A stretch of DNA of 64,000 nucleotides, from NCBI GenBank assembly GCA_051814705.1, contig JBPWQW010000005.1:1-64000 (forward strand), in the 5' to 3' direction. Below, one piece after another: positions 42,448-51,664 of this stretch; position 1 is the first letter of the stretch; every line of letters begins with the position of its first letter. The notes below the pieces were generated by a model, which made no database searches, had not been told where the DNA came from, and saw only the letters and a program-made list of their open reading frames with translations. The position numbers and the translations under genes are program-made. Source of the DNA: Geojedonia sp051814705 (GTDB lineage: Bacteria; Bacteroidota; Bacteroidia; Flavobacteriales; Flavobacteriaceae).

Positions 42448-43362
42448 TCACGAAACGCTAATTGCTGTTCCATTTGCTGCTTTATTCTTATCGCTATCAA
42501 AATAAAAATCGATACGGCCCAAATTAATACCATAACAACCCACTTGATTCACCAATACTGGTTGTCCTATACTGTTTTTTTTAATGGTGGGTTTGGGTAA
42601 AAAGGTATGGGTATGTCCGCCTATGATTAAATCGATATCTTTTGTAGCCAGGGCGAGATTGAGGTCACTAACTTTATTAGGAGCGTTTTCATATTCATAA
42701 CCAATATGAGATAAACAAATAATGAGGTCGCATTTTTCGTCTTCTTTAAGAATTTTGGTCATTTCTTGTGAGGTTTCAATGGGGTCTAAATACAGCGTTT
42801 CTTTATATAGTGTTTTGGTTACAAGTCCCTCAAGTTTAATTCCCAGTCCAAAAACCCCAATTTTAATACCGTCTACAAGAAATGTTTTATAGGGTTTTAC
42901 GTGGCTATCCATAATCGTATTTGAAAAATCGTAATTGGCAGAAATGAAATCGAATTTTGCATGAGGCAATTGCGCATAAAGTCCATCAATACCATTATCA
43001 AAATCGTGGTTGCCTATGGTTGCAGCGTCATATTTTAGCATACTCATGAGTTTAAACTCGAGTTCACCACCGTAATAATTAAAGTAGGGCGTACCTTGAA
43101 AAATATCTCCGGCATCCAACAATAAGGTATTTGGATTCTCTTTTCTAATAGATTCTATAAGGCTATACCGACGTGCCACTCCGCCTAGGTTTGCATTTCG
43201 CCCATCTTCGGGGCCAAACGGATCAATATGGCTGTGCACATCATTGGTATGTAAAATGGTAATTTGTTTTGAAGCTCTTGAAAAGGATTGTAACCCAAGT
43301 CCACCTAAACCAATTAAAGTACCAGCGGCCGCAGTTTGTTGTATAAATTGTCGTCTTTTCAT
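42448..43362 (-). CDS. metallophosphatase: N-terminal half of a split 5'-nucleotidase
   Basis: A 304-residue calcineurin-like phosphoesterase. The N-terminus MKRRQFIQQTAAAGTLIG has a twin-arginine-like signal, so export may be through Tat. Metal-ligand motifs are all present: ILHTNDVHSH, LLLDAGDIFQGTPYF, TIGNHDFDNG, ICLSHIGYE and IGGHTHTFL. This equals the catalytic domain of UshA-type 5'-nucleotidases, and the substrate-binding C-terminal domain is the separate gene directly upstream (43364-44125), only 1 bp away. The pair should act together in the periplasm on nucleotides or related phosphoesters. Confidence 0.9.
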   Translation of the reverse strand: MKRRQFIQQTAAAGTLIGLGGLGLQSFSRASKQITILHTNDVHSHIDPFGPEDGRNANLGGVARRYSLIESIRKENPNTLLLDAGDIFQGTPYFNYYGGELEFKLMSMLKYDAATIGNHDFDNGIDGLYAQLPHAKFDFISANYDFSNTIMDSHVKPYKTFLVDGIKIGVFGLGIKLEGLVTKTLYKETLYLDPIETSQEMTKILKEDEKCDLIICLSHIGYEYENAPNKVSDLNLALATKDIDLIIGGHTHTFLPKPTIKKNSIGQPVLVNQVGCYGINLGRIDFYFDSDKNKAANGTAISVS

Positions 43363-43363
43363 G

Positions 43364-44125
43364 TTATTTATTTTTTAATTGAATAAACCGATCGTCAATT
43401 ACGGGTTTGAGCGTGTCCTTTTTTATAAAATAATCGATAAGTACATTTCTTATTTTATAATCTAAAGGGTACAAACTGACATTGTTTTTGAAAAAATCCA
43501 TATGATCTCCGCCTTCATATAAAAAATCATTTGTGGCCACAAAATAAGTATTAGTGAGATCTAGAGGCTTCCCTTTAATAAAAGCAGATACCACATTAAA
43601 ATTCTTATCGAGCACGAGTTTTAATCCAGAAATAGGGTGAGCGCGTTTGGATTTTGCCAAATAGTCAATCAGCTCCTGAACTTGCTCTCCCTTGAGTTCG
43701 ACCACAACGACAGAGTTTTCAAAAGGCATGACTTCATATGCCGTTTTAGTGGTAACAGGTCCCTTAGAAATTATAGAGCGAATACCACCGTGATTTAAAA
43801 GGACCAGGTCTATATCATGACCAGTTCTGCTATTAAAAATGGGATTGGACTCTTCAAAAACAGCATCGGCCATTAAATTTCCAATTGCTGTATTAAACTC
43901 GCCATCACTTTTTGAATAGGTGTCTACCGCATAAGTAATAACACTATCCAAATCTTTTGTGACATGCTCTCTAAAGGGTTTAATATAAGCTTCAATCTCT
44001 GCATTGGTTTCTAAACTATCCGTTATAGTAATTTGTTTGCCTTCAATTTTATAAAGATGGGTTTCTTGTTTACATGCGATTAATATGGCAAGGCCGAAAC
44101 AGATAAAAAGATATTTAAATTTCAT
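43364..44125 (-). CDS. lipoprotein: C-terminal half of a split 5'-nucleotidase
   Basis: A 253-residue protein with a lipoprotein signal (residues 1-18, lipobox ending ILIAC) that anchors it to a membrane. The remainder is the 5'-nucleotidase C-terminal domain: NLMADAVFE near 82, VLLNHGGIRSIISKGPVT near 107, YEVMPFENSVVVVELKGEQV, and YFVATNDFLYEGGDHMDFF. This domain normally binds the base and supplies part of the active site in one-chain UshA. Here it is encoded first, and the catalytic half second, with a 1-bp gap. A near-match -7 box (TAACTTTT) lies 13 bp upstream. Confidence 0.9.
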   Translation of the reverse strand: MKFKYLFICFGLAILIACKQETHLYKIEGKQITITDSLETNAEIEAYIKPFREHVTKDLDSVITYAVDTYSKSDGEFNTAIGNLMADAVFEESNPIFNSRTGHDIDLVLLNHGGIRSIISKGPVTTKTAYEVMPFENSVVVVELKGEQVQELIDYLAKSKRAHPISGLKLVLDKNFNVVSAFIKGKPLDLTNTYFVATNDFLYEGGDHMDFFKNNVSLYPLDYKIRNVLIDYFIKKDTLKPVIDDRFIQLKNK

Positions 44126-44169
44126 GTGATTATTATGAAAAGTTAGGGGTTAGATGTGAGCACTTTTAT

Positions 44170-44177
44170 TACTTTTG
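44170..44177 (+). promoter_or_regulatory. -7 promoter box for the DUF6913-dapA operon
   Basis: TACTTTTG is a full TAnnTTTG match ending 18 bases before the ATG at 44196. Confidence 0.55.
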
Positions 44178-44195
44178 TACAAACCATAAAAATAC

Positions 44196-44714
44196 ATGAT
44201 TTTTAAGGCATTTAAGGGGCAATCCAATCAAAAATACATTAACAAATTGTTAAGTGCAAGAAAAGCAGCTGTTGATGCTAGAAAAATTAGCTCTGTTGGT
44301 GTGATTTTAAATGTCAATGAATATAAAGATTTTGAAGGTTTCAGGATGTATTTAGAAGCACTTGGGATTAGTCCTCCTAAAATCAAGGTTGTGGCTTTTA
44401 TTGAGGATAGGAAGGATGCCGATTTTCAATGGGAAAGCTATTTTAGTAAAAAAGATTTTGGATGGAAGGGCAAAATCAACAGTGTGGAATTACAATCGTT
44501 TATTGATACAGAATTTGACGCCCTTATCTGTTTTTATAAGGAAGAAGTGTTGGAACTTAATTTAATCACAGCACAATCCAATGCGAATTTTAAGATTGGA
44601 TTATCAAATAAGGATCAGAGGTTATACGACTTGATTATAGATGTAAAGCCTAAGGAGTTTACACTATTTAAAAGTGAATTAGAAAAGTATTTAACAGTTT
44701 TAAATAAATTATAA
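44196..44714 (+). CDS. DUF6913 family protein
   Basis: A 172-residue cytoplasmic protein that I place in DUF6913, a family kept beside dapA in Flavobacteriaceae. It begins with a basic segment (FKAFKGQSNQKYINKLLSAR), followed by an alpha/beta domain (VGVILNVNEYKDFEGFRMYL, IKVVAFIEDRKDADFQWESY, IDTEFDALICFYKEEVLELN). No catalytic motif is seen. Its stop codon overlaps the dapA ATG by one base, so the two are translationally coupled; a link to diaminopimelate synthesis is inference. Confidence 0.7.
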   Translation: MIFKAFKGQSNQKYINKLLSARKAAVDARKISSVGVILNVNEYKDFEGFRMYLEALGISPPKIKVVAFIEDRKDADFQWESYFSKKDFGWKGKINSVELQSFIDTEFDALICFYKEEVLELNLITAQSNANFKIGLSNKDQRLYDLIIDVKPKEFTLFKSELEKYLTVLNKL

Positions 44715-45598
44715 TGAGTAAATTTTTAGGTACGGGAGTAGCCTTAATAACTCCATTGAATTCCGATTTAAGCGTTGATTATGATGCCCTTATAAATATT
44801 GTAAATTATAATATAGATAATGGAACCAATTATTTGGTCATTAGTGGCACCACTGGCGAAAGTGTTACGGTTACCAAAGAAGAAAAAAAGAAAATTACCA
44901 AAACTGTTATAGATACTAACAAGGGACGATTGCCCATTGTTTTAGGAATTGGAGGTAACAACACGTCTGCAGTCATTGATGAGATCAAATCGACGGATTT
45001 TTCACAAATCGACGCCATTCTATCTGTATCTCCATATTATAGCAAACCAACCCAAGAAGGACTTTACCAGCATTTTAAAGTGATTGCCGAGGCCTCTCCG
45101 GTTCCTGTCATCCTTTATAATGTGCCCGGAAGGACGTCAAAAAATATGCTGCCAGAAACTACTTTGCGATTAGCCAATGATTTTAAAAATGTTATAGCTG
45201 TTAAGGAAGCTGGAAATAATGTATCACAATACTTACAATTATTGAAGGATAAGCCTAAAGATTTTATGGTGATTTCTGGCGATGATGATTTAGCATTAGG
45301 TGTCGTGTTGGCTGGTGGTGCAGGAGTGATTTCTGTCATCGGGCAAGCGTTACCAAAGCAATTTTGTAACATGATTCAGTTAGGATTACAAGGAAAAGCC
45401 AAAGAAGCTTACACAATCCATTATCAATTGATGGATATTACAGGTTATATTTTTGAAGAAAATAACCCTGCTGGAATAAAAGCTGTTTTTGAAGCATTAG
45501 GTATGTGCCGCGATTCGGTAAGGTTACCATTGGTACCTGCTTCTAAGGCGCTAAAATCGAAAATTAAAGCCGCTCTGGAAAGTATAGATTCATACTAA
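44714..45598 (+). CDS. dapA: 4-hydroxy-tetrahydrodipicolinate synthase
   Basis: A 294-residue TIM-barrel aldolase that condenses pyruvate with aspartate semialdehyde, the first committed step to diaminopimelate and lysine. The opening GTGVALITPL, NYLVISGTTGESVT near 38-51, the tyrosine in VPVILYNVPGRTS and the Schiff-base lysine in NVIAVKEAGNN (about residue 162) are all present. Later GDDDLALGVVLAGGAGVISV is typical. It follows DUF6913 in the same operon; dapF of the same pathway is at 23102. Confidence 0.96.
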   Translation: MSKFLGTGVALITPLNSDLSVDYDALINIVNYNIDNGTNYLVISGTTGESVTVTKEEKKKITKTVIDTNKGRLPIVLGIGGNNTSAVIDEIKSTDFSQIDAILSVSPYYSKPTQEGLYQHFKVIAEASPVPVILYNVPGRTSKNMLPETTLRLANDFKNVIAVKEAGNNVSQYLQLLKDKPKDFMVISGDDDLALGVVLAGGAGVISVIGQALPKQFCNMIQLGLQGKAKEAYTIHYQLMDITGYIFEENNPAGIKAVFEALGMCRDSVRLPLVPASKALKSKIKAALESIDSY

Positions 45599-45689
45599 AA
45601 AGTTAAATATACCTTAAACATGCTTTTAGCCCTTTAAGCAACCGTTATTTTAGCGAAAATATTTGTTTTTTTAATACGTTGGAAATACG

Positions 45690-45697
45690 TACTTTTG
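45690..45697 (+). promoter_or_regulatory. -7 promoter box for the bamD gene cluster
   Basis: TACTTTTG is a full TAnnTTTG match, 17 bases before the bamD ATG. A TTTG at 45662-45665 could be the -33 element, though the spacing (24) is long. Confidence 0.55.
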
Positions 45698-45714
45698 CAA
45701 CCTGTTTTTTATTT

Positions 45715-46530
45715 ATGAAGAATTTTGTTTACTTACTTTTAATAACCTTGGTCCTTTCGTCTTGTAGCGAATTCCAAAAAGCCCTAAAATCTGAAGATAC
45801 AGCAACTAAGTTTACTTTAGGGACTGATCTGTATGATGCAGGTAAATACTCTAAGGCCAATAGATTGTTTGCTCAAATTGTGCCGAGCTATAGAGGCAAA
45901 CCTCAAGCCGAAAAGTTGATGTACATGTATGCCATGTCCTATTACAATATGAAAGATTACCATCTTTCAGGCTATCAACTAGAGCGTTTTGAAAGTAGCT
46001 ATCCAAAAAGTGAAAAAGCAGAAGAAGCTTTATTTTTGTCTGCAAAAAGCTATTATATGCTGTCTCCTGTCTATAGTAAAGAACAAAAAGAAACCAAAGA
46101 GGCTATTGAAAAACTGCAGTTGTTTATCAATAAATTTCCAGATTCTCAATATTTAGCAAATGCGAATGCTTTGATAAAGGAATTGGATTATAAATTGGAA
46201 AAAAAGGCTTTTGAAATCGCAAAACAGTACAATACCACCGCTTATTTTGAATCTTCAGATTATGAAGCTGCAATAAAAGCATTTGATAATTTTCTTTTGG
46301 ATTATCCGGGATCAAGTTTTAGGGAACAAGCCATGTACTATCGATTGGAGTCTGCCTATAAACTTGCTGTGAATAGTGTTGAATATAAAAAGATGGAACG
46401 TTTAAATATTGCTCTCGGGCATTTTAATGCGTTTAAAAAATATTTTTCTGATTCAGAATTGTTTGCAGAAGCAGATCGAATGAACCAGGAAATGCAAACC
46501 GAGTTACAAAAATTTAATACAAAAAGTTAA
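45715..46530 (+). CDS. bamD: outer-membrane assembly lipoprotein BamD
   Basis: A 271-residue lipoprotein of the BAM complex that inserts beta barrels in the outer membrane. The ATG at 45715 gives a perfect lipoprotein signal (NFVYLLLITLVLSSCSE, lipobox cysteine at about 17); a TTG start at 45679 lies upstream of the promoter box and is rejected. Tetratricopeptide repeats fill the rest: LYDAGKYSKANRLFAQIVPS, YYNMKDYHLSGYQLERFESS, EAIEKLQLFINKFPDS and YEAAIKAFDNFLLDYPGS. It begins the rightward series rpoZ, coaBC, porD and recN. Confidence 0.93.
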   Translation: MKNFVYLLLITLVLSSCSEFQKALKSEDTATKFTLGTDLYDAGKYSKANRLFAQIVPSYRGKPQAEKLMYMYAMSYYNMKDYHLSGYQLERFESSYPKSEKAEEALFLSAKSYYMLSPVYSKEQKETKEAIEKLQLFINKFPDSQYLANANALIKELDYKLEKKAFEIAKQYNTTAYFESSDYEAAIKAFDNFLLDYPGSSFREQAMYYRLESAYKLAVNSVEYKKMERLNIALGHFNAFKKYFSDSELFAEADRMNQEMQTELQKFNTKS

Positions 46531-46540
46531 TAATATAACG

Positions 46541-46867
46541 ATGGATTTAAAAAAGACCAATGCTCCTGTAAGTACCATAACTTTTGACAGAAATATAATT
46601 GATGCTTCAACAAACAACATTTATGAAGCTATTGCTGTTATTGCTAAACGTGCAGAGCAAATTAACACCGATATCCGTAGAGAATTAGTAGACAAATTAG
46701 AAGAGTTTGCAACCTACAACGATAGTCTGGAAGAAATCTTTGAAAACAAAGAGCAAATCGAGGTTTCTAAATTTTACGAAAAATTGCCTAAACCTCATGC
46801 ATTGGCAGTTCAAGAATGGTTAGACGACAAAATCTACTACCGAAATACTGACGACGAAGTTAAGTAA
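46541..46867 (+). CDS. rpoZ: RNA polymerase omega subunit, Bacteroidetes type
   Basis: A 108-residue protein related to RNA polymerase omega/Rpb6, which aids assembly of the beta' subunit. The omega-like core is ASTNNIYEAIAVIAKRAEQI (about 21-40), and the C-terminal part EEFATYNDSLEEIFENKEQ is the longer, acidic form found in Bacteroidetes. It stands 10 bp after bamD and 14 bp before coaBC; the rpoZ-coaBC neighbourhood is widespread in bacteria and supports the call. Confidence 0.88.
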   Translation: MDLKKTNAPVSTITFDRNIIDASTNNIYEAIAVIAKRAEQINTDIRRELVDKLEEFATYNDSLEEIFENKEQIEVSKFYEKLPKPHALAVQEWLDDKIYYRNTDDEVK

Positions 46868-46881
46868 CAGTAAAACATAAT

Positions 46882-48093
46882 ATGTCTATATTAAGTGGCA
46901 AAAATATACTATTGGGCATTAGTGCTGGTATAGCTGCTTATAAAACAGCTGGTCTGGTTAGACTTTTCATTAAAGCAGGCGCTAACGTAAAGGTGGTTAT
47001 GACGCCTGCTTCAAAAGACTTCATTACACCTTTAACCCTTTCCACATTATCCAAAAATCCTGTTTATTCATCTTTTACACATGAAGAAGATGACAATGCC
47101 GTATGGAACAACCATGTAGAATTAGGGCTTTGGGCCGATGTGTTTATTATCGCGCCAGCTACAGCAAATACCCTATCAAAAATGGCCAATGGAGTTTGCG
47201 ATAATTTGCTTTTGGCAGCCTATTTATCAGCAAAAAGCCCCGTGTACTTTGCTCCCGCGATGGACTTGGATATGTATAAACACCCAACAACCATACGCAC
47301 GTTCAACTTATTAAAAAGCTTCGGGAATATTATGATACCCGCTACAAGTGGAGAATTGGCAAGTGGCTTGGTTGGCGAAGGACGTATGGCTGAACCGGAA
47401 GATATTTTCGATTTTATTGAAAATGATATGTTAGGGAAGTTGCCCTTAAAAGGAAACAAAATTTTAATCACAGCAGGGCCAACCTATGAATCCATTGATC
47501 CTGTTAGATTTATAGGGAACCATTCTAGTGGTAAAATGGGTTTTGAAATTGCCAAAGCAGCAGCAAATCTTGGAGCTGAAGTCATCCTGATTACTGGGCC
47601 GACTCATGAAACCGCTTCACACAAATTAATCCAAATACACAAGGTTGTCAGTACCCAAGACATGTATAACAAGGTACACAGCCATTTTTCTGATGTTGAT
47701 ATTGCTATACTTTCTGCTGCAGTTGCCGACTATAAGCCAAAATACGTAGCCGATCAAAAAATAAAAAAGAACGATACATCGTTTACTATTGAGTTAGAAA
47801 AAACAAAAGACATATTAGCGTCTTTGGGCAAGATCAAACAACAACAATTTTTAGTGGGCTTCGCTTTAGAAACCAATAATGAGTTGGAACATGCAAAAGC
47901 TAAATTGAAAAACAAGAATTTGGATCTAATTGTTTTAAATTCGTTGAATGATAAAGGAGCAGGTTTTGGAGTGTCAACAAATAAAGTTACATTTATAACA
48001 AAATCAGAAGAGGTTATTGAAACTGAACTGAAATCTAAAACTGAGGTCGCTCAAGATTTGTTTCAACTGATCATAAAACTACGGCATGCGTAA
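46882..48093 (+). CDS. coaBC: bifunctional phosphopantothenoylcysteine decarboxylase / phosphopantothenate-cysteine ligase
   Basis: A 403-residue coenzyme A biosynthesis enzyme. The N-terminal flavin-dependent decarboxylase (CoaC, 1-185) has NILLGISAGIAAYKTAGLVR, FIIAPATANTLSKMANGVCD with the catalytic-site Asn, and APAMDLDMYKHP. The C-terminal ligase (CoaB, about 190-403) has ILITAGPTYESIDPVRFIGN, HSSGKMGFEIAKAAANLGAE and ILSAAVADYKPK. A second gene of the pathway, coaE, is at 57135. Its 3' end overlaps the next gene by 8 bp. Confidence 0.96.
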   Translation: MSILSGKNILLGISAGIAAYKTAGLVRLFIKAGANVKVVMTPASKDFITPLTLSTLSKNPVYSSFTHEEDDNAVWNNHVELGLWADVFIIAPATANTLSKMANGVCDNLLLAAYLSAKSPVYFAPAMDLDMYKHPTTIRTFNLLKSFGNIMIPATSGELASGLVGEGRMAEPEDIFDFIENDMLGKLPLKGNKILITAGPTYESIDPVRFIGNHSSGKMGFEIAKAAANLGAEVILITGPTHETASHKLIQIHKVVSTQDMYNKVHSHFSDVDIAILSAAVADYKPKYVADQKIKKNDTSFTIELEKTKDILASLGKIKQQQFLVGFALETNNELEHAKAKLKNKNLDLIVLNSLNDKGAGFGVSTNKVTFITKSEEVIETELKSKTEVAQDLFQLIIKLRHA

Positions 48094-48976
48094 CATACTT
48101 TTAATAGGTTTACTATTCATCTTTTCTTTAGGAGCTTTTGCTCAGGAGCTCAACTGTAGTATAGTTGTCAATGCGCAACGAACAGGCAACGAAAACGTTC
48201 AGGTTTTTAAAACTCTTGAAAAGCAATTAAACGAATTTGTAAACAATACCACTTGGACCAACAAATCCTTTAAGCCTCAAGAACGTATTAATTGTAGTAT
48301 GGTTATCACCATTCAAAACTACGACAGCGACCTGTTTCAGGCAACCTTACAAATACAATCATCCAGACCGGTATTTAATTCATCCTTTAGCACGCCTGTA
48401 TATAGTTTTAACGACAGGGACTTTACGTTTCAATATCTGGAATTTCAGAATTTAGTATTCAATCCTACTCAGTTTGAATCCAATTTAATTTCGGTCATCA
48501 CATACCATATTTATATGATTTTAGGCTTAGATGCCGATACTTTTCAACTGCATGGAGGCGATGCTTATTTTGAACAAGCCCAAACTATTTTAAACTTTTC
48601 TCAACAAGAAAATTATAAAGGTTGGAAACTAGAAGATGGTAACCAAACGCGTTTTGTTTTGATAGACAATATGTTATCTCCAACTTTTGAAGAATTTAGA
48701 ACGGTCATGTATGAATATCATCTAAAGGGCTTGGATGAAATGAGCAATAACCCGAAAAAAGGAAAAGCTCAAATTTCAAATGCGATTCAGGATCTATCTG
48801 CCATGAACAGTAGACGGCCAAATTCGTTTTTAATGCGCGTGTTTTTTGATGCTAAAGCGCAGGAAATTCAGGATATTTTTAGTGATGGCCCAAGTGTGGA
48901 CATTGACGACTTAGTTTCTATTCTTACAAAAATAGCTCCTACACATGCCGCAAAATGGAGAAATATTAGTTTCTAA
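48086..48976 (+). CDS. porD: DUF4835 family protein, type IX secretion PorD
   Basis: A 296-residue exported protein of the DUF4835 family, named PorD in type IX secretion lists. A signal peptide (1-19, ending AFA) is followed by LNCSIVVNAQRTGNENVQVF, INCSMVITIQNYDSDLFQAT and FNPTQFESNLISVITYHIYM, strong marks of the family; an ending near KIAPTHAAKWRNISF is also typical. Family members are needed for gliding or T9SS in some species, but the molecular role is not settled. It overlaps coaBC by 8 bp and sits with bamD and recN in the order usual for Flavobacteriaceae. T9SS cargo proteins are encoded at 2762, 4060 and 51665. Confidence 0.82.
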   Translation: MRNILLIGLLFIFSLGAFAQELNCSIVVNAQRTGNENVQVFKTLEKQLNEFVNNTTWTNKSFKPQERINCSMVITIQNYDSDLFQATLQIQSSRPVFNSSFSTPVYSFNDRDFTFQYLEFQNLVFNPTQFESNLISVITYHIYMILGLDADTFQLHGGDAYFEQAQTILNFSQQENYKGWKLEDGNQTRFVLIDNMLSPTFEEFRTVMYEYHLKGLDEMSNNPKKGKAQISNAIQDLSAMNSRRPNSFLMRVFFDAKAQEIQDIFSDGPSVDIDDLVSILTKIAPTHAAKWRNISF

Positions 48977-49024
48977 GGAACTTTAATTTACCAGTTTTGT
49001 ACTCATGCCAATTTTAGATTAATT

Positions 49025-50677
49025 ATGCTTACAGCCCTTACCATAAAAAACTTTGCATTAATTGATAGTCTTCAGGTTGACTTTAATAATGGTTTGACTA
49101 TTATTACTGGTGAAACGGGTGCTGGGAAATCCATTCTATTGGGAGGTTTATCTCTTATTTTGGGCAAGCGGGCAGATTTAAGCAGCATCCAAGATGCCTC
49201 AAAAAAGTGTGTGATTGAAGCTACTTTTGATATCGCTAACTATAACCTCAAAGCCCTTTTTAAATCCGAAGATTTGGATTATGAATCCATTACCATTATT
49301 AGAAGGGAAATTTTGCCTTCAGGTAAATCGCGTGCATTTATAAATGATACACCTGTTAATTTGGATAGTTTACAAGTTTTGGGCGAGCGTTTGTTGGATA
49401 TTCATTCGCAACATGAAACCTTGCAGTTGACCAATGACGATTTTCAGTTTCAGGTTATTGATGCCTTAGCTCAAAACGCCTCAATTTTACAGGAATTTGC
49501 TTCAGATTTATCCAAGTATAAAACTTTAAAAAAAGAATTAAAAGCCCTTCAACTACAAAAGTCAGAGGCTATTAAAGAATATGATTACCATTCGTTTTTA
49601 TTAAAAGAATTGGTAGAAGTCCAATTGGTTGAAGGAGAATTTCGAGCACTAGAAGAAGAATATGAAACCCTTAATAATATTGAAGAAATACAGGAAAAGC
49701 TAACCATTTCCCATCAGTTATTGAGTAATGAAGATATTGGAGTTTTGAAGCAGCTCACCGAAATAAAAAATCAACTGTCAAAACTTGCTAACTATTCTGT
49801 AATATATAAGGATATTTTTGAAAGAATAAGCAGTAATCTTATAGAACTAGACGATATATTTTCTGAAATTGAAAATGCCCAAGAGCTATTGGAAGCAGAT
49901 CCCAATAGGCTGGAAGTGGTCAACAATAGGCTTCAAACACTGCATAATTTGATGCAAAAACACGCCGTTTCGGAACTTAGTGGCCTTGTTCAGATTAGAG
50001 AAGGTTTAAAAGAAAAAGTGTCCATAACTGAAAATTTGGATGCTATCATTTCAAATAAAGAAAAGGATATTGAAAGTCTTGCAAGACAACTGGACGAAGA
50101 GGCCATGCGCATTCATAAAAATAGAACAAAAATACTTCCAGATTTAATAAAACAACTTGAAGAAATTCTTGCCACTTTAGGGATGCCAAATGCAAAATTT
50201 AATGTGACCTTAAAGCCAACCGAAAGTTATTGTAACAATGGGAAAGATGACTTGGAATTTTTGTTTTCAGCCAATAAGGGAGGGCAGTTTAATGAGCTTA
50301 AAAAGGCAGCATCAGGCGGCGAGTTATCTAGAATCATGCTAGCTATTAAATCAATTCTTGCAAAATACACTCAATTGCCAACCATTATGTTTGATGAAAT
50401 CGACTCAGGTGTTTCGGGTGAAATCTCCAATAAAATGGCCAGTATTATGCAGCAAATGAGTAAAACCATGCAGGTGTTTACCATTACTCATATACCCCAA
50501 ATAGCAGCAAAAGGAGATGCACATTTTAGAGTCTTTAAAGAGGATATTGATAACGTGACTCAAACCCAATTAAAAAAATTAAACCCCGACGAGCGCATTG
50601 TAGAAATTGCGCAAATGTTAGGAGGTGTAAACATTTCAAATTCAGCATTGGCTCATGCCAAACAATTATTGAATTAA
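49025..50677 (+). CDS. recN: DNA repair ATPase RecN
   Basis: A 550-residue SMC-like protein that acts early in double-strand break repair. The Walker A is ITGETGAGKSILLGGLSLIL (about 26-45), the middle is a long coiled coil (about 150-370), and the C-terminal signature and Walker B are KAASGGELSRIMLAIKSIL and TIMFDEIDSGVSGEI, followed by VFTITHIPQIAAKGDAHF. The length is normal. It follows porD by 48 bp on the same strand and is followed by fabI, which has its own promoter box. Confidence 0.96.
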   Translation: MLTALTIKNFALIDSLQVDFNNGLTIITGETGAGKSILLGGLSLILGKRADLSSIQDASKKCVIEATFDIANYNLKALFKSEDLDYESITIIRREILPSGKSRAFINDTPVNLDSLQVLGERLLDIHSQHETLQLTNDDFQFQVIDALAQNASILQEFASDLSKYKTLKKELKALQLQKSEAIKEYDYHSFLLKELVEVQLVEGEFRALEEEYETLNNIEEIQEKLTISHQLLSNEDIGVLKQLTEIKNQLSKLANYSVIYKDIFERISSNLIELDDIFSEIENAQELLEADPNRLEVVNNRLQTLHNLMQKHAVSELSGLVQIREGLKEKVSITENLDAIISNKEKDIESLARQLDEEAMRIHKNRTKILPDLIKQLEEILATLGMPNAKFNVTLKPTESYCNNGKDDLEFLFSANKGGQFNELKKAASGGELSRIMLAIKSILAKYTQLPTIMFDEIDSGVSGEISNKMASIMQQMSKTMQVFTITHIPQIAAKGDAHFRVFKEDIDNVTQTQLKKLNPDERIVEIAQMLGGVNISNSALAHAKQLLN

Positions 50678-50681
50678 ATAC

Positions 50682-50689
50682 TATCTTTG
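50682..50689 (+). promoter_or_regulatory. -7 promoter box for fabI
   Basis: TATCTTTG is a full TAnnTTTG match 31 bp before the fabI ATG, just after the recN stop. Confidence 0.6.
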
Positions 50690-50720
50690 TATTCTTGTAT
50701 AATCAACAAAACTAATAATC

Positions 50721-51533
50721 ATGTCATATAATTTACTTAAAGGAAAACGAGGAATCATTTTTGGCGCATTAGATGCCCATTCTATAGCTTGGAAAACAGC
50801 AGAACGCGTTCATGAAGAAGGTGGAAAATTTGTACTCACCAATGCTCCAATTGCCATGCGAATGGGACAAATTAATGAATTGGCCGAAAAAACAGGTTCA
50901 CAGATTATACCAGCAGATGCGACCTCTATTGAAGATTTAGAAAATCTAGTTGCCAAATCTATGGAGATTTTAGGGGGTAAATTAGATTTTGTATTGCATT
51001 CTATTGGCATGTCCATAAATGTAAGAAAAGGAAAAGCATATACCGACCAGAATTATGATTGGACTCAAAAAGGGACCGATGTGTCGGCCATGTCTTTTCA
51101 TAAAGTCATGCAAACTTTGTATAAAGCCGATGCCATGAATGAATGGGGAAGTATTGTAGCCTTAACTTATATGGCTGCTCAACGTGTGTTTCCAGATTAT
51201 AATGATATGGCTGAAAATAAAGCGTATTTGGAAAGTATTGCCCGTAGTTTTGGATATTTCTTCGGAAAAGATAAAAAAGTAAGGGTGAATACCATTTCCC
51301 AATCGCCAACACCAACTACAGCAGGTCAAGGTGTTAAAGGATTTGATGGCTTTATTGCTTATGCCGATAAAATGTCGCCATTAGGCAATGCCACAGCACT
51401 GGATTGCGCCAATTATACGGTAACTCTGTTTAGTGATTTAACCAAACGCGTAACACTTCAAAATTTGTATAATGATGGCGGCTTTAGCAATATGGGTGTA
51501 AGTAAAGAGGTAATGGAAGCCTTTATGAAGTAA
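50721..51533 (+). CDS. fabI: enoyl-[acyl-carrier-protein] reductase (NADH)
   Basis: A 270-residue short-chain dehydrogenase-fold enzyme that performs the last reduction of each fatty-acid elongation round. Motifs are the cofactor segment KGKRGIIFGALDAHSIAWKT (7-26), LDFVLHSIGMSINVRKG (about 93-109), and the catalytic Tyr/Lys region DYNDMAENKAYLESIARSF (about 160-178), with tyrosine and lysine spaced as in FabI. It is the target class of triclosan. The gene ends at a strong terminator. Confidence 0.96.
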   Translation: MSYNLLKGKRGIIFGALDAHSIAWKTAERVHEEGGKFVLTNAPIAMRMGQINELAEKTGSQIIPADATSIEDLENLVAKSMEILGGKLDFVLHSIGMSINVRKGKAYTDQNYDWTQKGTDVSAMSFHKVMQTLYKADAMNEWGSIVALTYMAAQRVFPDYNDMAENKAYLESIARSFGYFFGKDKKVRVNTISQSPTPTTAGQGVKGFDGFIAYADKMSPLGNATALDCANYTVTLFSDLTKRVTLQNLYNDGGFSNMGVSKEVMEAFMK

Positions 51534-51559
51534 AAAGTTAAAACTATAAAAAATTAAAG

Positions 51560-51592
51560 CCTCGTTAACAGCATGTTAGCGAGGTTTTTTTT
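51560..51592 (+). terminator. fabI terminator
   Basis: CCTCGTTAAC/GTTAGCGAGG (51560-51569, 51575-51584), with one G-U pair and a 5-base loop, is followed by eight T. A textbook intrinsic terminator. Confidence 0.95.
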
Positions 51593-51664
51593 GGTTTCAA
51601 CTAATATAAATCCGAAACTGATATTTTAATAATAGATTTGAGTGTAACCAATTGTTTTGCACTT

